A stretch of 39,686 bases of DNA from Burkholderiaceae bacterium. GTDB taxonomy: Bacteria > Pseudomonadota > Gammaproteobacteria > Burkholderiales > Burkholderiaceae_C. This document shows positions 16,877-24,816 of the stretch, piece after piece. Position numbers and translations under genes: made by a program. Positions within the stretch are counted from its first letter, which is position 1; each line of letters begins with the position of its first letter. The DNA lies in contig JAEUOY010000042.1 in the NCBI GenBank assembly GCA_016790515.1, positions 1 through 39,686 on the forward strand, written 5' to 3'. The notes beneath the pieces were generated by a model. It was not told where the DNA came from and made no database searches. It saw only the letters and a program-made list of their open reading frames with translations.

Positions 16877-17698
16877 ATGAACGCCTTGCCCCAGCCACCC
16901 TCCCCACCCGATCCCCGGCCGGCCGGCGGACCCGCAGCCGGCGACGGCGCCGAGCGGTCGGCCTTCGCGATCGAGCTGCGGCCGCTGGGCTTCGGCGCGC
17001 CGCTGCGCTGGCTGGCGCAGGGCTGGCGCGACTTCCGCCGCTGCCCCGGCATCGGGCTGTTCTACGGCGCCTGCTTCATGGCGATGGGCTGGCTGCTGAT
17101 GACGGTGTTCGAGCACGCGCCGGCCTACGTGCTGGCGCTGTCGGCCGGCTTCCTGCTGACCGGGCCGTTCTTCTGCCTCGGCCTGTACCAGGCCAGCCGC
17201 CACCTCGAGCGCGGCGAGCAGCCCGACCTCGGCGATTCGCTGCTGGCCTGGGACCGCCGCGCCGGCACGCTGGCGATCTTCGGCTTCGTGCTGCTGGTGC
17301 TGGAGATGCTGTGGGGCCGCGCGTCGCTGATCGTCTTCGCGGTCAGCTTCGACGGCATGCCCGACTTCAAGGGCTCGCTGCTGGCCCTGGTGAACCCGGA
17401 GAACCTCCAGTTCATCGTCGCCTACCTGCTGGTGGGCGGGCTGTTCGCCGGGCTGATCTTCGCCGTCAGCGTGGTCTCGATCCCGATGATCCTCGACCGC
17501 CAGACCGATGCGATCACGGCCGGGCTGACCAGCCTGCGGCTGGTGCTGACGCAGCCGGCGGTGATGCTGTTCTGGGGCGCACTGATCACGCTGATCGTGG
17601 TGCTGGCGATGCTGCCCTGGTTCGCCGGCCTGCTGGTGGCCGGCCCGGTGCTCGGGCATGCCTCGTGGCACGCCTACCGCGCAGCGGTGGCCGATTGA
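16877..17698 (+). CDS. DUF2189-type integral membrane protein (273 aa)
   Basis: A predicted inner-membrane protein with about six hydrophobic helices after a Pro/Gly-rich cytoplasmic N-terminus of ~35 residues. The motif region GFGAPLRWLAQGWRDFRRCP followed by a helix, and the later DRQTDAITAGLTSLRLV, are typical of the DUF2189 family. The function of the family is not known. It begins 76 bp after lspA. Its stop TGA overlaps a TTG that could start the following protease gene (the sequence ATTGA), suggesting translational coupling of the two. Confidence 0.85.
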   Translation: MNALPQPPSPPDPRPAGGPAAGDGAERSAFAIELRPLGFGAPLRWLAQGWRDFRRCPGIGLFYGACFMAMGWLLMTVFEHAPAYVLALSAGFLLTGPFFCLGLYQASRHLERGEQPDLGDSLLAWDRRAGTLAIFGFVLLVLEMLWGRASLIVFAVSFDGMPDFKGSLLALVNPENLQFIVAYLLVGGLFAGLIFAVSVVSIPMILDRQTDAITAGLTSLRLVLTQPAVMLFWGALITLIVVLAMLPWFAGLLVAGPVLGHASWHAYRAAVAD

Positions 17699-17731
17699 AC
17701 CCGCGCTGCGGTGGCCGCTTGAACCCGCGCC
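17684..17731 (+). repeat. 24-bp tandem duplication over the protease start
   Basis: Two adjacent 24 bp units (17684-17707 and 17708-17731) differ at only 2 positions. Each contains the sequence TTGAACCCGCGC. The first copy holds the stop codon of the DUF2189 gene and one TTG start candidate; the second holds another. Being a multiple of three, the duplication keeps the frame. Confidence 0.85.
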
Positions 17732-18507
17732 GCGCCGCGCTGCTGCAGTTCGCCGCGCTGGCCGCCGCCGCCGCGCGGCCGGCCCGGGCGGGCCTGCCCG
17801 AGGTGGTGGCCGGCAGCCGGCGCTCGGTGGTGGCGGTGGGCCTGTTCAATGCGCTGACCAACCCGCGGTTCAGCTTCCGCGGCACCGGCTTCGTCGTCGC
17901 CGACGACCAGGGTGCGGGCCGGCTGCTGGCGACCAACGCCCATGTGCTGCCCGAGGAGACCGCGGCCCTGCAACAGCTGGCGCTGCAGGTCGCCGGCAAC
18001 CGCAATGCCAGCGGTGACGGCGTGCCCGAGACCCGCAAGCTCGAGCTGCTGGCGGTGGACCGCGTGCACGACGTGGCGCTGCTGCGCATCGCCGGCGATC
18101 CGATGCCGCCGCTGGCGCTGGCCGACGGCCCCGCGCGCGAGGGCCAGGCGGTGGCCTTCATCGGCTTTCCGATCGGCGGGCTGCTGGGCTACTCGCCGGT
18201 CACCCACCGCGGCATCGTCTCGTCGATCACGCCGATCGCGCTGCCGCCGCCCAACGCGCGCCAGCTCGACGCCGCCGCGGTGGCGCGGCTGCGCCAGGGC
18301 GCTTTCGACATCTACCAGCTCGATGCCACCGCCTACCCCGGCAACAGCGGCGGCCCGCTGCTCGACGCCGAGACCGGCCAGGTGCTGGGGCTGGTCAACA
18401 TGGTGCTGGTCAAGGCCGGCCGCGAATCGCTGCTGAGCCAGCCCTCGGGCATCAGCTACGCGATCCCGGTGCGCTTCCTGCGCGAGCTGCTGGCCGCCCC
18501 GCGCTGA
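17719..18507 (+). CDS. Exported trypsin-like serine protease (S1 family, 262 aa)
   Basis: A serine endopeptidase of the trypsin/HtrA type without a PDZ domain. The catalytic triad fits His75 (TNAHV), Asp118 (VHDVALLR) and Ser210 (GNSGGPL). The N-terminus MNPRRAALLQFAALAAAA carries two arginines before a hydrophobic stretch and an ARA site, so export, possibly by the Tat route, followed by a periplasmic location is likely. No ATG or GTG is in frame near the start. TTG at 17719 gives the compact signal peptide, and TTG at 17695 adds eight residues; the two arose by the 24 bp duplication. It overlaps or nearly abuts the DUF2189 gene. Its stop codon directly abuts the stop of the convergent quinone oxidoreductase gene. 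Confidence 0.86.
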   Translation: MNPRRAALLQFAALAAAAARPARAGLPEVVAGSRRSVVAVGLFNALTNPRFSFRGTGFVVADDQGAGRLLATNAHVLPEETAALQQLALQVAGNRNASGDGVPETRKLELLAVDRVHDVALLRIAGDPMPPLALADGPAREGQAVAFIGFPIGGLLGYSPVTHRGIVSSITPIALPPPNARQLDAAAVARLRQGAFDIYQLDATAYPGNSGGPLLDAETGQVLGLVNMVLVKAGRESLLSQPSGISYAIPVRFLRELLAAPR

Positions 18508-19491
18508 TCACGGCAGCAGGATGCTGCAGCCGGTGGTGTTGCGCGATTCCAGCTCGCGGTGCGCGCGCGCCACCTCGGCCAGCGGGTAGCGCTGGTCGAT
18601 GCGGATCTTCACCGCGCCGCTCTCGACCACCGCGAACAGGTCGTCGGCCATCTTCTGCGTGGCCTCGCGGCTGGCGATGTGGGTGAACAGCGTCGCCCGG
18701 GTGATGTACAGCGAGCCCTTGGCGCCGAGGATGCCCGGCGCGAACGGCGGCACCGGACCCGAGGCGTTGCCGAAGCTGGCCAGCAGGCCGAACGGCCGCA
18801 GCACGTTCAGGCTGCCCTCGAAGGTGTCCTTGCCGACCGAGTCGTAGACCACCTTGACGCCGGCACCGCCGGTGATCGCCTTGACGCGGGCGACGAAGTC
18901 CTCGCTGCGGTAGTTGATCGCATGCGCCGCGCCGTGTTCCAGCGCCAGCTGGCACTTGGCATCGCTGCCGGCGGTGGCGATCAGCTGCAGGCCCAGCGCC
19001 CTGGCCCACTGGCAGGCGATCAGGCCGACGCCGCCGGCCGCGGCATGCCACAGCACGAAGTCGCCGGCCTGCAGGCCCTCGACCGGCAGCGTCTTCTTCA
19101 GCAGGTACTGCGCGGTCAGGCCCTTGAGCATCATCGCCGCGCCGGTCTCGAACGAGATCGCCTCGGGCAGCCTGCACACCGTCTTCGCCGGCATCACCCG
19201 CGCCTGGCTGTAGCTGCCCGGCGGGTTGCTGGCATAGGCGGCGCGGTCGCCGGCCTTCAGGTGCGACACGCCCTCGCCCACCGCCTCGACGACGCCGGCA
19301 CCCTCCATGCCCAGGGCCAGCGGCAGCGGGTTCTGGTAGAGGCCGGTGCGCTGGTAGACGTCGATGAAGTTCAGGCCGATCGCGTGGTGGCGGATGCGGA
19401 TCTCGCCGGGGCCGGGCTCGCCGACCGGCAGATCGACGAGCTGCATCACCTCGGGGCCGCCGAACTGCGCGATCTGGATGGTCTGGGGCAT
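18508..19491 (-). CDS. NAD(P)H:quinone oxidoreductase, zinc-independent MDR family (327 aa)
   Basis: A cytoplasmic quinone reductase of the QorA type in the medium-chain dehydrogenase superfamily. The N-terminal GroES-like half has the motif GLNFIDVYQRTGLY and GMEGAGVV. The Rossmann half has AAAGGVGLIACQWA and the NADPH-phosphate region. The cysteines of zinc-dependent alcohol dehydrogenases are absent, and the length equals E. coli QorA. It transfers electrons from NADPH to quinones and may detoxify them. The start at 19491 gives MPQTIQIAQFGG, the usual N-terminus. The two convergent stop codons (protease TGA, this gene's TCA on the plus strand) form the palindrome TGATCA with no spacer. Confidence 0.92.
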   Translation of the reverse strand: MPQTIQIAQFGGPEVMQLVDLPVGEPGPGEIRIRHHAIGLNFIDVYQRTGLYQNPLPLALGMEGAGVVEAVGEGVSHLKAGDRAAYASNPPGSYSQARVMPAKTVCRLPEAISFETGAAMMLKGLTAQYLLKKTLPVEGLQAGDFVLWHAAAGGVGLIACQWARALGLQLIATAGSDAKCQLALEHGAAHAINYRSEDFVARVKAITGGAGVKVVYDSVGKDTFEGSLNVLRPFGLLASFGNASGPVPPFAPGILGAKGSLYITRATLFTHIASREATQKMADDLFAVVESGAVKIRIDQRYPLAEVARAHRELESRNTTGCSILLP

Positions 19492-19650
19492 GGGGGGTCT
19501 CCGGTGGTCCGTCCTTGGGGGCCGCCAGATTAACCGCTGCCGCCAGGGCTCGCCGACGCGCCTCGCCGAAACACCCATGCGACGGACGGCGCCGCCGCGG
19601 GCGCCACAATCACGCCCGATGTCGCGCCCCATGCCCCGCCGCCCGCCGCC

Positions 19651-20592
19651 ATGCCCGTGAGCCCGCGCCTGGCGCTGATGCTGTCGGTGCCGCCACTGCT
19701 GTGGGCCGGCAACGCGGTGGTCGGCCGGCTGGCGATCGGCAGCATCACGCCGCTGTGGCTGAATGCCGGGCGCTGGGCGCTCGCCTTGCTGCTGCTGTTG
19801 CCGCTGGGCTGGCGCGCCTTCGGCTCGGCGCCGCGGCGCGCGCAGATCGTCGAGCGCTGGCCGCAACTGGCGCTGCTGAGCCTGACCGGGGTGGGCGCCT
19901 ACAACGCGCTGCAGTACCTGGCGCTGAAGACCAGCACGCCGCTGAACGTGACGCTGATCGCCGCCAGCTCGCCGGTGTGGATGCTGGCCATCGGCGCGCT
20001 GTGCTACGGCGAGCACCCGCGGCGGTCGCAACTGATCGGCGCGGGGCTGTCGCTGGCCGGTGTCGCGGTGGTGCTGTCGCGCGGCGAGGCGGCGGCGCTG
20101 CTGCGGGTGCAGCTGGTGCCGGGCGACCTGCTGATGCTGCTGGCGGTGTTCTGCTGGTGCGTCTACAGCTGGCTGCTGGCGCGGCCGCCGGCTTCGATGC
20201 GCCCCGGGCAGCGGCCCGACTGGGACTGGGCCGAGTTCCTGTGCATCCAGATCGTGCTCGGGCTGGGCTGGGCCACGGCCGCGGCGGGCGTCGGCGAATG
20301 GCTGCAGCCGACCACCCGGCCGATCGCCTGGACGCCGTGGCTGGTCGCCGCGGTGCTGTACGTGGCGATCGGCCCGTCGCTGATCGCCTACCGGCTGTGG
20401 GGCCTGGGCGTCGCGCAGGCCGGGCCGGCGCTGGCGGCGTTCTTCGCCAACCTGACGCCGCTGTTCGCCGCGCTGCTGTCGGCGGCGCTGCTCGGCGAAT
20501 GGCCGCAGCTGTTCCACGCGCTCGCCTTCGCGCTGATCGTCGCCGGCATCATCGTGTCGTCGCGGCCGGCGCACCGGCCCCGCCGGTCATGA
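19651..20592 (+). CDS. EamA/DMT-family transporter (313 aa)
   Basis: An inner-membrane exporter of the DMT superfamily with about ten hydrophobic helices in two EamA repeats. The first starts LSVPPLLWAGNAVVGRLA; the second has LLMLLAVFCWCVYSWLL. GVGAYNALQYLALKTSTPLNVTLI is the characteristic helix 3-4 region. Substrates of this group are metabolites such as amino acids; none can be assigned. It diverges from the quinone oxidoreductase gene (159 bp). Its stop overlaps the start of the DUF2007-like gene as ATGA, so the pair is translationally coupled. It is unlike the other DMT gene in this window apart from fold. Confidence 0.88.
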   Translation: MPVSPRLALMLSVPPLLWAGNAVVGRLAIGSITPLWLNAGRWALALLLLLPLGWRAFGSAPRRAQIVERWPQLALLSLTGVGAYNALQYLALKTSTPLNVTLIAASSPVWMLAIGALCYGEHPRRSQLIGAGLSLAGVAVVLSRGEAAALLRVQLVPGDLLMLLAVFCWCVYSWLLARPPASMRPGQRPDWDWAEFLCIQIVLGLGWATAAAGVGEWLQPTTRPIAWTPWLVAAVLYVAIGPSLIAYRLWGLGVAQAGPALAAFFANLTPLFAALLSAALLGEWPQLFHALAFALIVAGIIVSSRPAHRPRRS

Positions 20593-20900
20593 AGAAGCTG
20601 ATCCAGGCACCCAACCTGGCGATCGCCACGCTGTGGGCCGACGTGCTGAACGACGCCGGCTGCAAGGTCACGGTGCAGCGGGCTTACGCCAGCGGCATCG
20701 CCGGCGAGATCCCGCCCGACCAGTCGCTGCCCGAGCTGTGGCTGACCGACGAGGCACGCGAACCGGCGGCCCGCGCGCTGCTGCACACGCTGCAGCACCC
20801 GCCGGAACGGCGCTGGGCCTGCCCGGCCTGCGGCGAGATCGTCGACGGCCCGTTCGACCGCTGCTGGTGCTGCGGCACGGCGGCGCCGCCGATCGGTTGA
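20589..20900 (+). CDS. DUF2007-like protein with C-terminal zinc ribbon (103 aa)
   Basis: A small cytoplasmic protein. The N-terminal ~70 residues (LIQAPNLAIATLWADVLNDAG and VQRAYASGIAGEIP) match the DUF2007 fold, annotated as putative signal-transducing or PII-like. It is followed by a zinc ribbon-like CPACGEI... CWCCG with four cysteines in two pairs. The start ATG overlaps the stop of the EamA gene by four bases (ATGA). Together with a transporter this suggests a modulatory partner, but the partner and ligand are unknown. The cysteine pairs suggest zinc binding. Confidence 0.78.
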   Translation: MKKLIQAPNLAIATLWADVLNDAGCKVTVQRAYASGIAGEIPPDQSLPELWLTDEAREPAARALLHTLQHPPERRWACPACGEIVDGPFDRCWCCGTAAPPIG

Positions 20901-20924
20901 GCGGCGCCACAATCGCCGGCGACG

Positions 20925-21581
20925 ATGACCCCCGAGCCCGATGCCCCCGACGACCCCGACGACGGCGCGGCCGACCTGACCCGGCTGGTGCTGACGCTGA
21001 TCGGCAGCCGCCATTCGGTGGCCCCCAAGCGCCTGTTGGCGCCGGGGCCCGACGCGACACAGTTGCTGCAGCTGGTCGACGCCGCGGCCTGCGCGCCCGA
21101 CCATCGCGGGCTGCGGCCTTGGCGGCTGGTCCGCATCGCCGACCACCAGCGCGACGCGCTGGCCGACCTGTTCGAGGCCTGCACCCGCGAGCGCATGGCC
21201 GACGACGACCCGCCGGCCGGCGCCGACGACATCGCCCGCAGCCGCGACAAGGCCTACCGCGCGCCGACGCTGCTGCTGGCGGTGCTGAAGGCCGAGCCGG
21301 CCGACCCCGAGGTGCCGCTGATCGAGCGCGCGGTGACGCTGGGCGCCGCGCTGATGAACCTGCTGCTGGCCGCGCATGGCCTGGGCTTTGCCGCGATGCT
21401 GACCAGCGGCCGCGCGGTGCGCAGCGCGCGCTTCGCGCAGGCGATGGGGCTGGCCACCGGCGAGCAGGCGGTGTGCTTCGTCTCGATCGGCACGGCTGCC
21501 GTCGGGCAGCGGCGCGGCCGCGGCAGCGCCGCCGACTACCTGGGCGACTGGTGCCCCGGCGCGGCGGGCCCGGCGCGCTGA
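20925..21581 (+). CDS. Nitroreductase family protein, YdjA-like (218 aa)
   Basis: A cytoplasmic FMN-dependent oxidoreductase of the nitroreductase superfamily. The N-terminal SRHSVAPKRLL region (S/R-x-S-x-x-x-F/K-type FMN contact), APDHRGLRPWRLV, the middle KAYRAPTLLLAV and GAALMNLLLAAHGLGFAA, and the C-terminal FVSIGTA are family hallmarks. The nearest well-known relative is E. coli YdjA. Such enzymes reduce nitro groups, quinones or flavins with NAD(P)H. The first ~18 residues are acidic and variable. It starts 24 bp after the DUF2007-like gene on the same strand and could be transcribed with it. The substrate is unknown. Confidence 0.88.
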   Translation: MTPEPDAPDDPDDGAADLTRLVLTLIGSRHSVAPKRLLAPGPDATQLLQLVDAAACAPDHRGLRPWRLVRIADHQRDALADLFEACTRERMADDDPPAGADDIARSRDKAYRAPTLLLAVLKAEPADPEVPLIERAVTLGAALMNLLLAAHGLGFAAMLTSGRAVRSARFAQAMGLATGEQAVCFVSIGTAAVGQRRGRGSAADYLGDWCPGAAGPAR

Positions 21582-21672
21582 GCGCTGGCACCTTGGCGAC
21601 TGCGCCCGCCCCGGTCCGGCCGCGACACTGCCCTGTTTTCGCCCCTCACCCCCCGCAAGCGCCCCACCCGCG

Positions 21673-22608
21673 ATGAACCGCGTCCTCGCCCACACCGGCG
21701 CCCGCTACCCGATCGTCCAGGCCCCGATGGGCTGGATCGCCCGCAGCCCGCTGGCCAGCGCCGTCTCGCGCGCCGGCGGCCTGGGCATCATCGAGACCTC
21801 GTCGGGCGAGACCGAAGCCTGCCGGCAGGAGATCGGCCGGATGCTCGCGCTGGGGCTGCCGTTCGGCGTCAACCTGCCGATCCGCTTCCTGAAGGACGAC
21901 GCGATGCTGCGCTTCGTCTGCGAATCGGGCATCCGCTTCGTCACCACCTCGGCCGGCAGCCCGGCCAAGTTCATCGCGCCGCTGCACGCTGCCGGCATCG
22001 TCGTCTACCACGCGGTGCCGACGCTGGACCTGGCGCTGAAGTGTCGCGACGCCGGCATCGACGGCCTGGTCGTCGAGGGCGCGGAGGGCGGCGGTTTCAA
22101 GAACCCCGAGGAGGTCGGCACGCTGGTGCTGCTGCAGGCGATCCGCGAGCGTGTCGAGCTGCCGCTGATCGCCGCCGGCGGCATCGTCGACGGCCGCGGC
22201 ATGGCCGCCGCGTTCGCGCTCGGCGCCGAGGGCATCCAGATGGGCACGCGCTTCGTCGCCAGCGCCGAGAGCCCGGTGCACGACGCCTACAAGCAGGCGA
22301 TCGTCGACGCCGAGGCCACCGGCACCTGGGTGCTGAACAAGAAGTCGACCCCCTGCATCCGGGCGCTGAAGACCGGGTTCACGCAGGCCATCCACGAGGC
22401 CGGGCTGATGCCGGGCGACGCATTCAAGGGCATCCGCGGCGTCTACTTCGGCGGCGACATGAACGCCGCGCCGGCACTGGCCGGCCAGTCTGCCGGGCTG
22501 ATCCACGGCGTGCCGAGCGTGCAGCAGATCATCGAGCAGACGGTGGCCGAATTCCACGCCATCGGCGCCCGGCTCGGCGCGCTGGCGGCGGCATCGGACT
22601 TCGGCTGA
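21673..22608 (+). CDS. Nitronate monooxygenase / FabK-like flavoprotein (311 aa)
   Basis: A TIM-barrel FMN enzyme of the 2-nitropropane dioxygenase family. The N-terminal YPIVQAPMGWIA (phosphate-side loop), the central GLVVEGAEGGGF and the C-terminal PLIAAGGIVDGRGMAAAFALGAEGIQMGTRF are hallmark segments that bind FMN. Members oxidise nitronates or, in FabK, reduce enoyl-ACP. This sequence alone does not decide between them, so the broad name is used. It is 27 bp upstream of an SDR gene and probably shares its transcript, which could fit fatty-acid or hydroxyacyl metabolism. Confidence 0.88.
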   Translation: MNRVLAHTGARYPIVQAPMGWIARSPLASAVSRAGGLGIIETSSGETEACRQEIGRMLALGLPFGVNLPIRFLKDDAMLRFVCESGIRFVTTSAGSPAKFIAPLHAAGIVVYHAVPTLDLALKCRDAGIDGLVVEGAEGGGFKNPEEVGTLVLLQAIRERVELPLIAAGGIVDGRGMAAAFALGAEGIQMGTRFVASAESPVHDAYKQAIVDAEATGTWVLNKKSTPCIRALKTGFTQAIHEAGLMPGDAFKGIRGVYFGGDMNAAPALAGQSAGLIHGVPSVQQIIEQTVAEFHAIGARLGALAAASDFG

Positions 22609-22635
22609 GACAACGAACCGAAAGGACATCACGAC

Positions 22636-23400
22636 ATGAGCAAACTCTTCTCGCTGGACGGCCGCATGGCGCTGGTCACCGGCGGCTCGCGCGGCATCGG
22701 CCGCATGATCGCCGCCGGCTTGCTGCGCCAGGGCGCCACCGTCTACATCTCGGCGCGCAAGGCCGAGGCCTGCGACGCCGCGGCGGCGGAGCTCTCGGCG
22801 ATCGGTCCGTGCCACTCGCTGCCGGCCGATGTCGGCACGCCGGCCGGCATCGCGGCGCTGGCGGCGGCGTTCGCGGCGCGCGAATCGCGGCTCGACATCC
22901 TGGTCAACAACGCCGGCGCCGCCTGGGGCGCGCCGTTCGACGAGTTTCCCGAGAAGGGCTGGGACAAGGTCGTCGACCTGAACCTGAAGACGCCGTTCTT
23001 CCTGACCCAGGCGCTGCACGGCCTGCTGAAGGCCGGCGCGGCGGCGCAGCCGGCCAAGGTGATCAACATCGCGTCGATCGACGGCCAGACGGTCAACCCG
23101 CTCGAGACCTACAGCTACGCCGCCAGCAAGGCCGGGCTGATCCACCTGACCAAGCGCATGGCGCTGCGGCTGGTCGAGGACGGCATCGTCGTCAACGCGC
23201 TGTGCCCCGGCGCCTTCGCCAGCGAGATGAACCGCGCCGCGCGCGACGAGGCCGATGCGGTGGCCGCGCGCATCCCGGCGCGGCGCATCGGCGTCGACGA
23301 CGACATGGCCGGCGCGGCGATCTACCTGGCCTCGCGCGCCGGCGATTACGTCGTCGGCACCACGCTGACGGTGGACGGCGGCGTCAACCTGGTGCGCTGA
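22636..23400 (+). CDS. Short-chain dehydrogenase/reductase, RhlG-like (254 aa)
   Basis: A classical cytoplasmic SDR. The cofactor motif TGGSRGIGRM, LVNNAGAAWG, Ser in NIASIDGQ, and the Tyr/Lys pair of YSYAASKAGL are all present, so the enzyme should be active. The sequence resembles NADPH-dependent 3-oxoacyl-ACP reductases of the RhlG type. It follows the nitronate monooxygenase gene at 27 bp, with the ribosome-binding AAAGGA before the ATG. Its last 17 bases overlap the end of the convergent CinA-type gene. Its precise substrate is unknown; it may work with hydroxyacyl groups also used for PHA. Confidence 0.9.
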   Translation: MSKLFSLDGRMALVTGGSRGIGRMIAAGLLRQGATVYISARKAEACDAAAAELSAIGPCHSLPADVGTPAGIAALAAAFAARESRLDILVNNAGAAWGAPFDEFPEKGWDKVVDLNLKTPFFLTQALHGLLKAGAAAQPAKVINIASIDGQTVNPLETYSYAASKAGLIHLTKRMALRLVEDGIVVNALCPGAFASEMNRAARDEADAVAARIPARRIGVDDDMAGAAIYLASRAGDYVVGTTLTVDGGVNLVR

Positions 23401-23908
23401 TCGGCGCAGCGGCGGCCGGTGCGGCGTCGATCGCCTGCGCCAGCAGCTCCAGCGCCGCGATCGCAAAGGCGAGCATGTTGCCCTGCCGGTCGTCCTGGCC
23501 GGTGCGCAGCATCCGCTCGAGCACCACCGGGCCGTCGACGGCCAGGCAGCTGTGGCCGGCGGGGTCGCCGTAGGGGTTGCCGCTCGGCCCGGCGGCGCCG
23601 GTCTCGGCCAGGCCCCAGCTGGCCCGGAAGCGCGAGCGCTGGTGGGCGGCCAGCAGTCGGGCATAGGGCAGGCTCGACGAACGCATGCCGGCGGTGTCGT
23701 CGGAGGTCAATGTCGTCAGCAGCCGGCGCGAGCGGCGGGTGTAGAGCACCGCGCCGCCGAAGAAGTAGGCCGACGCGCCGGCCCGCGCCAGCAGGGCCGC
23801 CGAGACCAGCCCGCCGGCCGACGACTCGGCCACCGCGATCGTCTCGCCACGCGCCACCAGCCGGTCGCCCACACGCCGGCCCAGCGCCAGCAATTCGGCG
23901 AAGTCCAT
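23384..23908 (-). CDS. CinA C-terminal-type nicotinamide-nucleotide amidohydrolase (174 aa)
   Basis: A single-domain CinA family protein related to PncC, which hydrolyses nicotinamide mononucleotide to nicotinate mononucleotide in NAD recycling. The motif IAVAESSAGGLVSAALL and the later GLAETGAAGPSGNPYG are the characteristic active-site segments, and the length is about that of stand-alone PncC. The middle differs somewhat: SDDTAGMRSSSLPYARLLAA. A family role is likely, but the amidase activity is inferred. It overlaps the convergent SDR gene by 17 bp and diverges from the marR gene over 370 bp. Confidence 0.85.
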   Translation of the reverse strand: MDFAELLALGRRVGDRLVARGETIAVAESSAGGLVSAALLARAGASAYFFGGAVLYTRRSRRLLTTLTSDDTAGMRSSSLPYARLLAAHQRSRFRASWGLAETGAAGPSGNPYGDPAGHSCLAVDGPVVLERMLRTGQDDRQGNMLAFAIAALELLAQAIDAAPAAAAPISAPG

Positions 23909-24278
23909 GGTCGTCGGGCCCCGTCCGGGGCCACCAGTCTAGCCCGCCGGACCGGGCCCTTGCCCGCGGCCCGAACCCGGGTCACTGTCGAGGGCCGCCC
24001 GCACCCGCCCGCGACCCTGTGGGGTCGGCCCGGCGCCCACCCCCCGAGGCGGGTGGTTTCACCGATCACCGGGATGCATTTCGACAAATACAATCGGCTG
24101 TCGACCACCTGTCCAGCAGTCTTGGTCGGCATCAGGAGCGAAGACTTTCCGGGGCCCGACGAGGGTCCCGTTTTTTGCCTGGCCCGCCGTGCTGCCGAGG
24201 CCGTGGTCCGGCCGATGCGCCCGCCGTGGAGTTGGCGCTGCCCCGCCCGACGAGATTGCGATGCCTGGAGGAAACTGC
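23909..24278. promoter_or_regulatory. Divergent regulatory region between the CinA-type and marR genes
   Basis: A 370 bp non-coding gap. Most is GC-rich, but around 24070-24100 there is an AT-rich patch containing TACAAT (24089-24094), a plausible -10 element toward marR; no matching -35 stands out. The same patch carries the inverted repeat described at 24081-24104. No RNA gene was recognised, and the rest shows nothing distinct. Confidence 0.4.
24081..24104. promoter_or_regulatory. Candidate MarR operator (TCGACA-N12-TGTCGA)
   Basis: A perfect 6 bp inverted repeat separated by 12 bp, overlapping the candidate -10 TACAAT. It lies about 175 bp upstream of the marR start. MarR regulators usually bind such palindromes and repress their own promoter. 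The spacing and position fit, but the site is only inferred. Confidence 0.45.
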
Positions 24279-24782
24279 GTGGTCGAGCCGGTCGCCGTCG
24301 ATGTTGCCGCAGCACCCGAATCCACGCCCGCCGCCGCACGCGTGCTCAGGCGGTTTCGTGTCGTGTTCAACGCGGTCAAGACCCATTTCCAGCAGGTCGA
24401 GCGGCGCTCCGGCGTCGGTGGCGCGCAGCTGTGGGCGCTCAGCATCATCGGCGCGCATCCGGCCATCGGCGTCGGCGGCCTGGGCCGGTCGATGGACGTG
24501 CACCAGACGACCGCCAGCAATCTGGTCAAGGCGCTGGTGCAGCGGGAACTGGTCGTCGCCCAGCGCAGCGGGCCCGACCGGCGCGCGGTGCAGCTGCGGC
24601 TGACACCGACCGGGGCCCGCATCCTGCGCAAGGCGCCGGGACCGTTCGCCGGCGTGTTGCCGGACGCCCTGGCACGGCTCGACGCCGCAACCCTGGCGCG
24701 GATGGACCACGACCTCGGCAGGCTGATCGATCTGCTGCAGGCCGACCAGCGCGCCGCAGGCATCCCGCTGGCCCAGATGTAG
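24279..24782 (+). CDS. MarR-family transcriptional regulator (167 aa, GTG start)
   Basis: A winged helix-turn-helix regulator. The central part has GGAQLWALSIIGAHPAIGVGGLGRSMDVHQTTASNLVKAL as helix-turn-helix and DRRAVQLRLTPTGARILR as the wing, followed by C-terminal dimerisation helices. The GTG at 24279 is chosen because GGAGGA (24267-24272) lies at ideal spacing; an ATG at 24261 in the same frame lies upstream of that site and lacks one. It is followed by the ClC channel gene after 34 bp on the same strand, so the regulator may control the channel. The ligand is unknown. Confidence 0.85.
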   Translation: MVEPVAVDVAAAPESTPAAARVLRRFRVVFNAVKTHFQQVERRSGVGGAQLWALSIIGAHPAIGVGGLGRSMDVHQTTASNLVKALVQRELVVAQRSGPDRRAVQLRLTPTGARILRKAPGPFAGVLPDALARLDAATLARMDHDLGRLIDLLQADQRAAGIPLAQM

Positions 24783-24816
24783 CCGCGCCTGCGGGCCACA
24801 GCAGTCAGCAGCGCCC

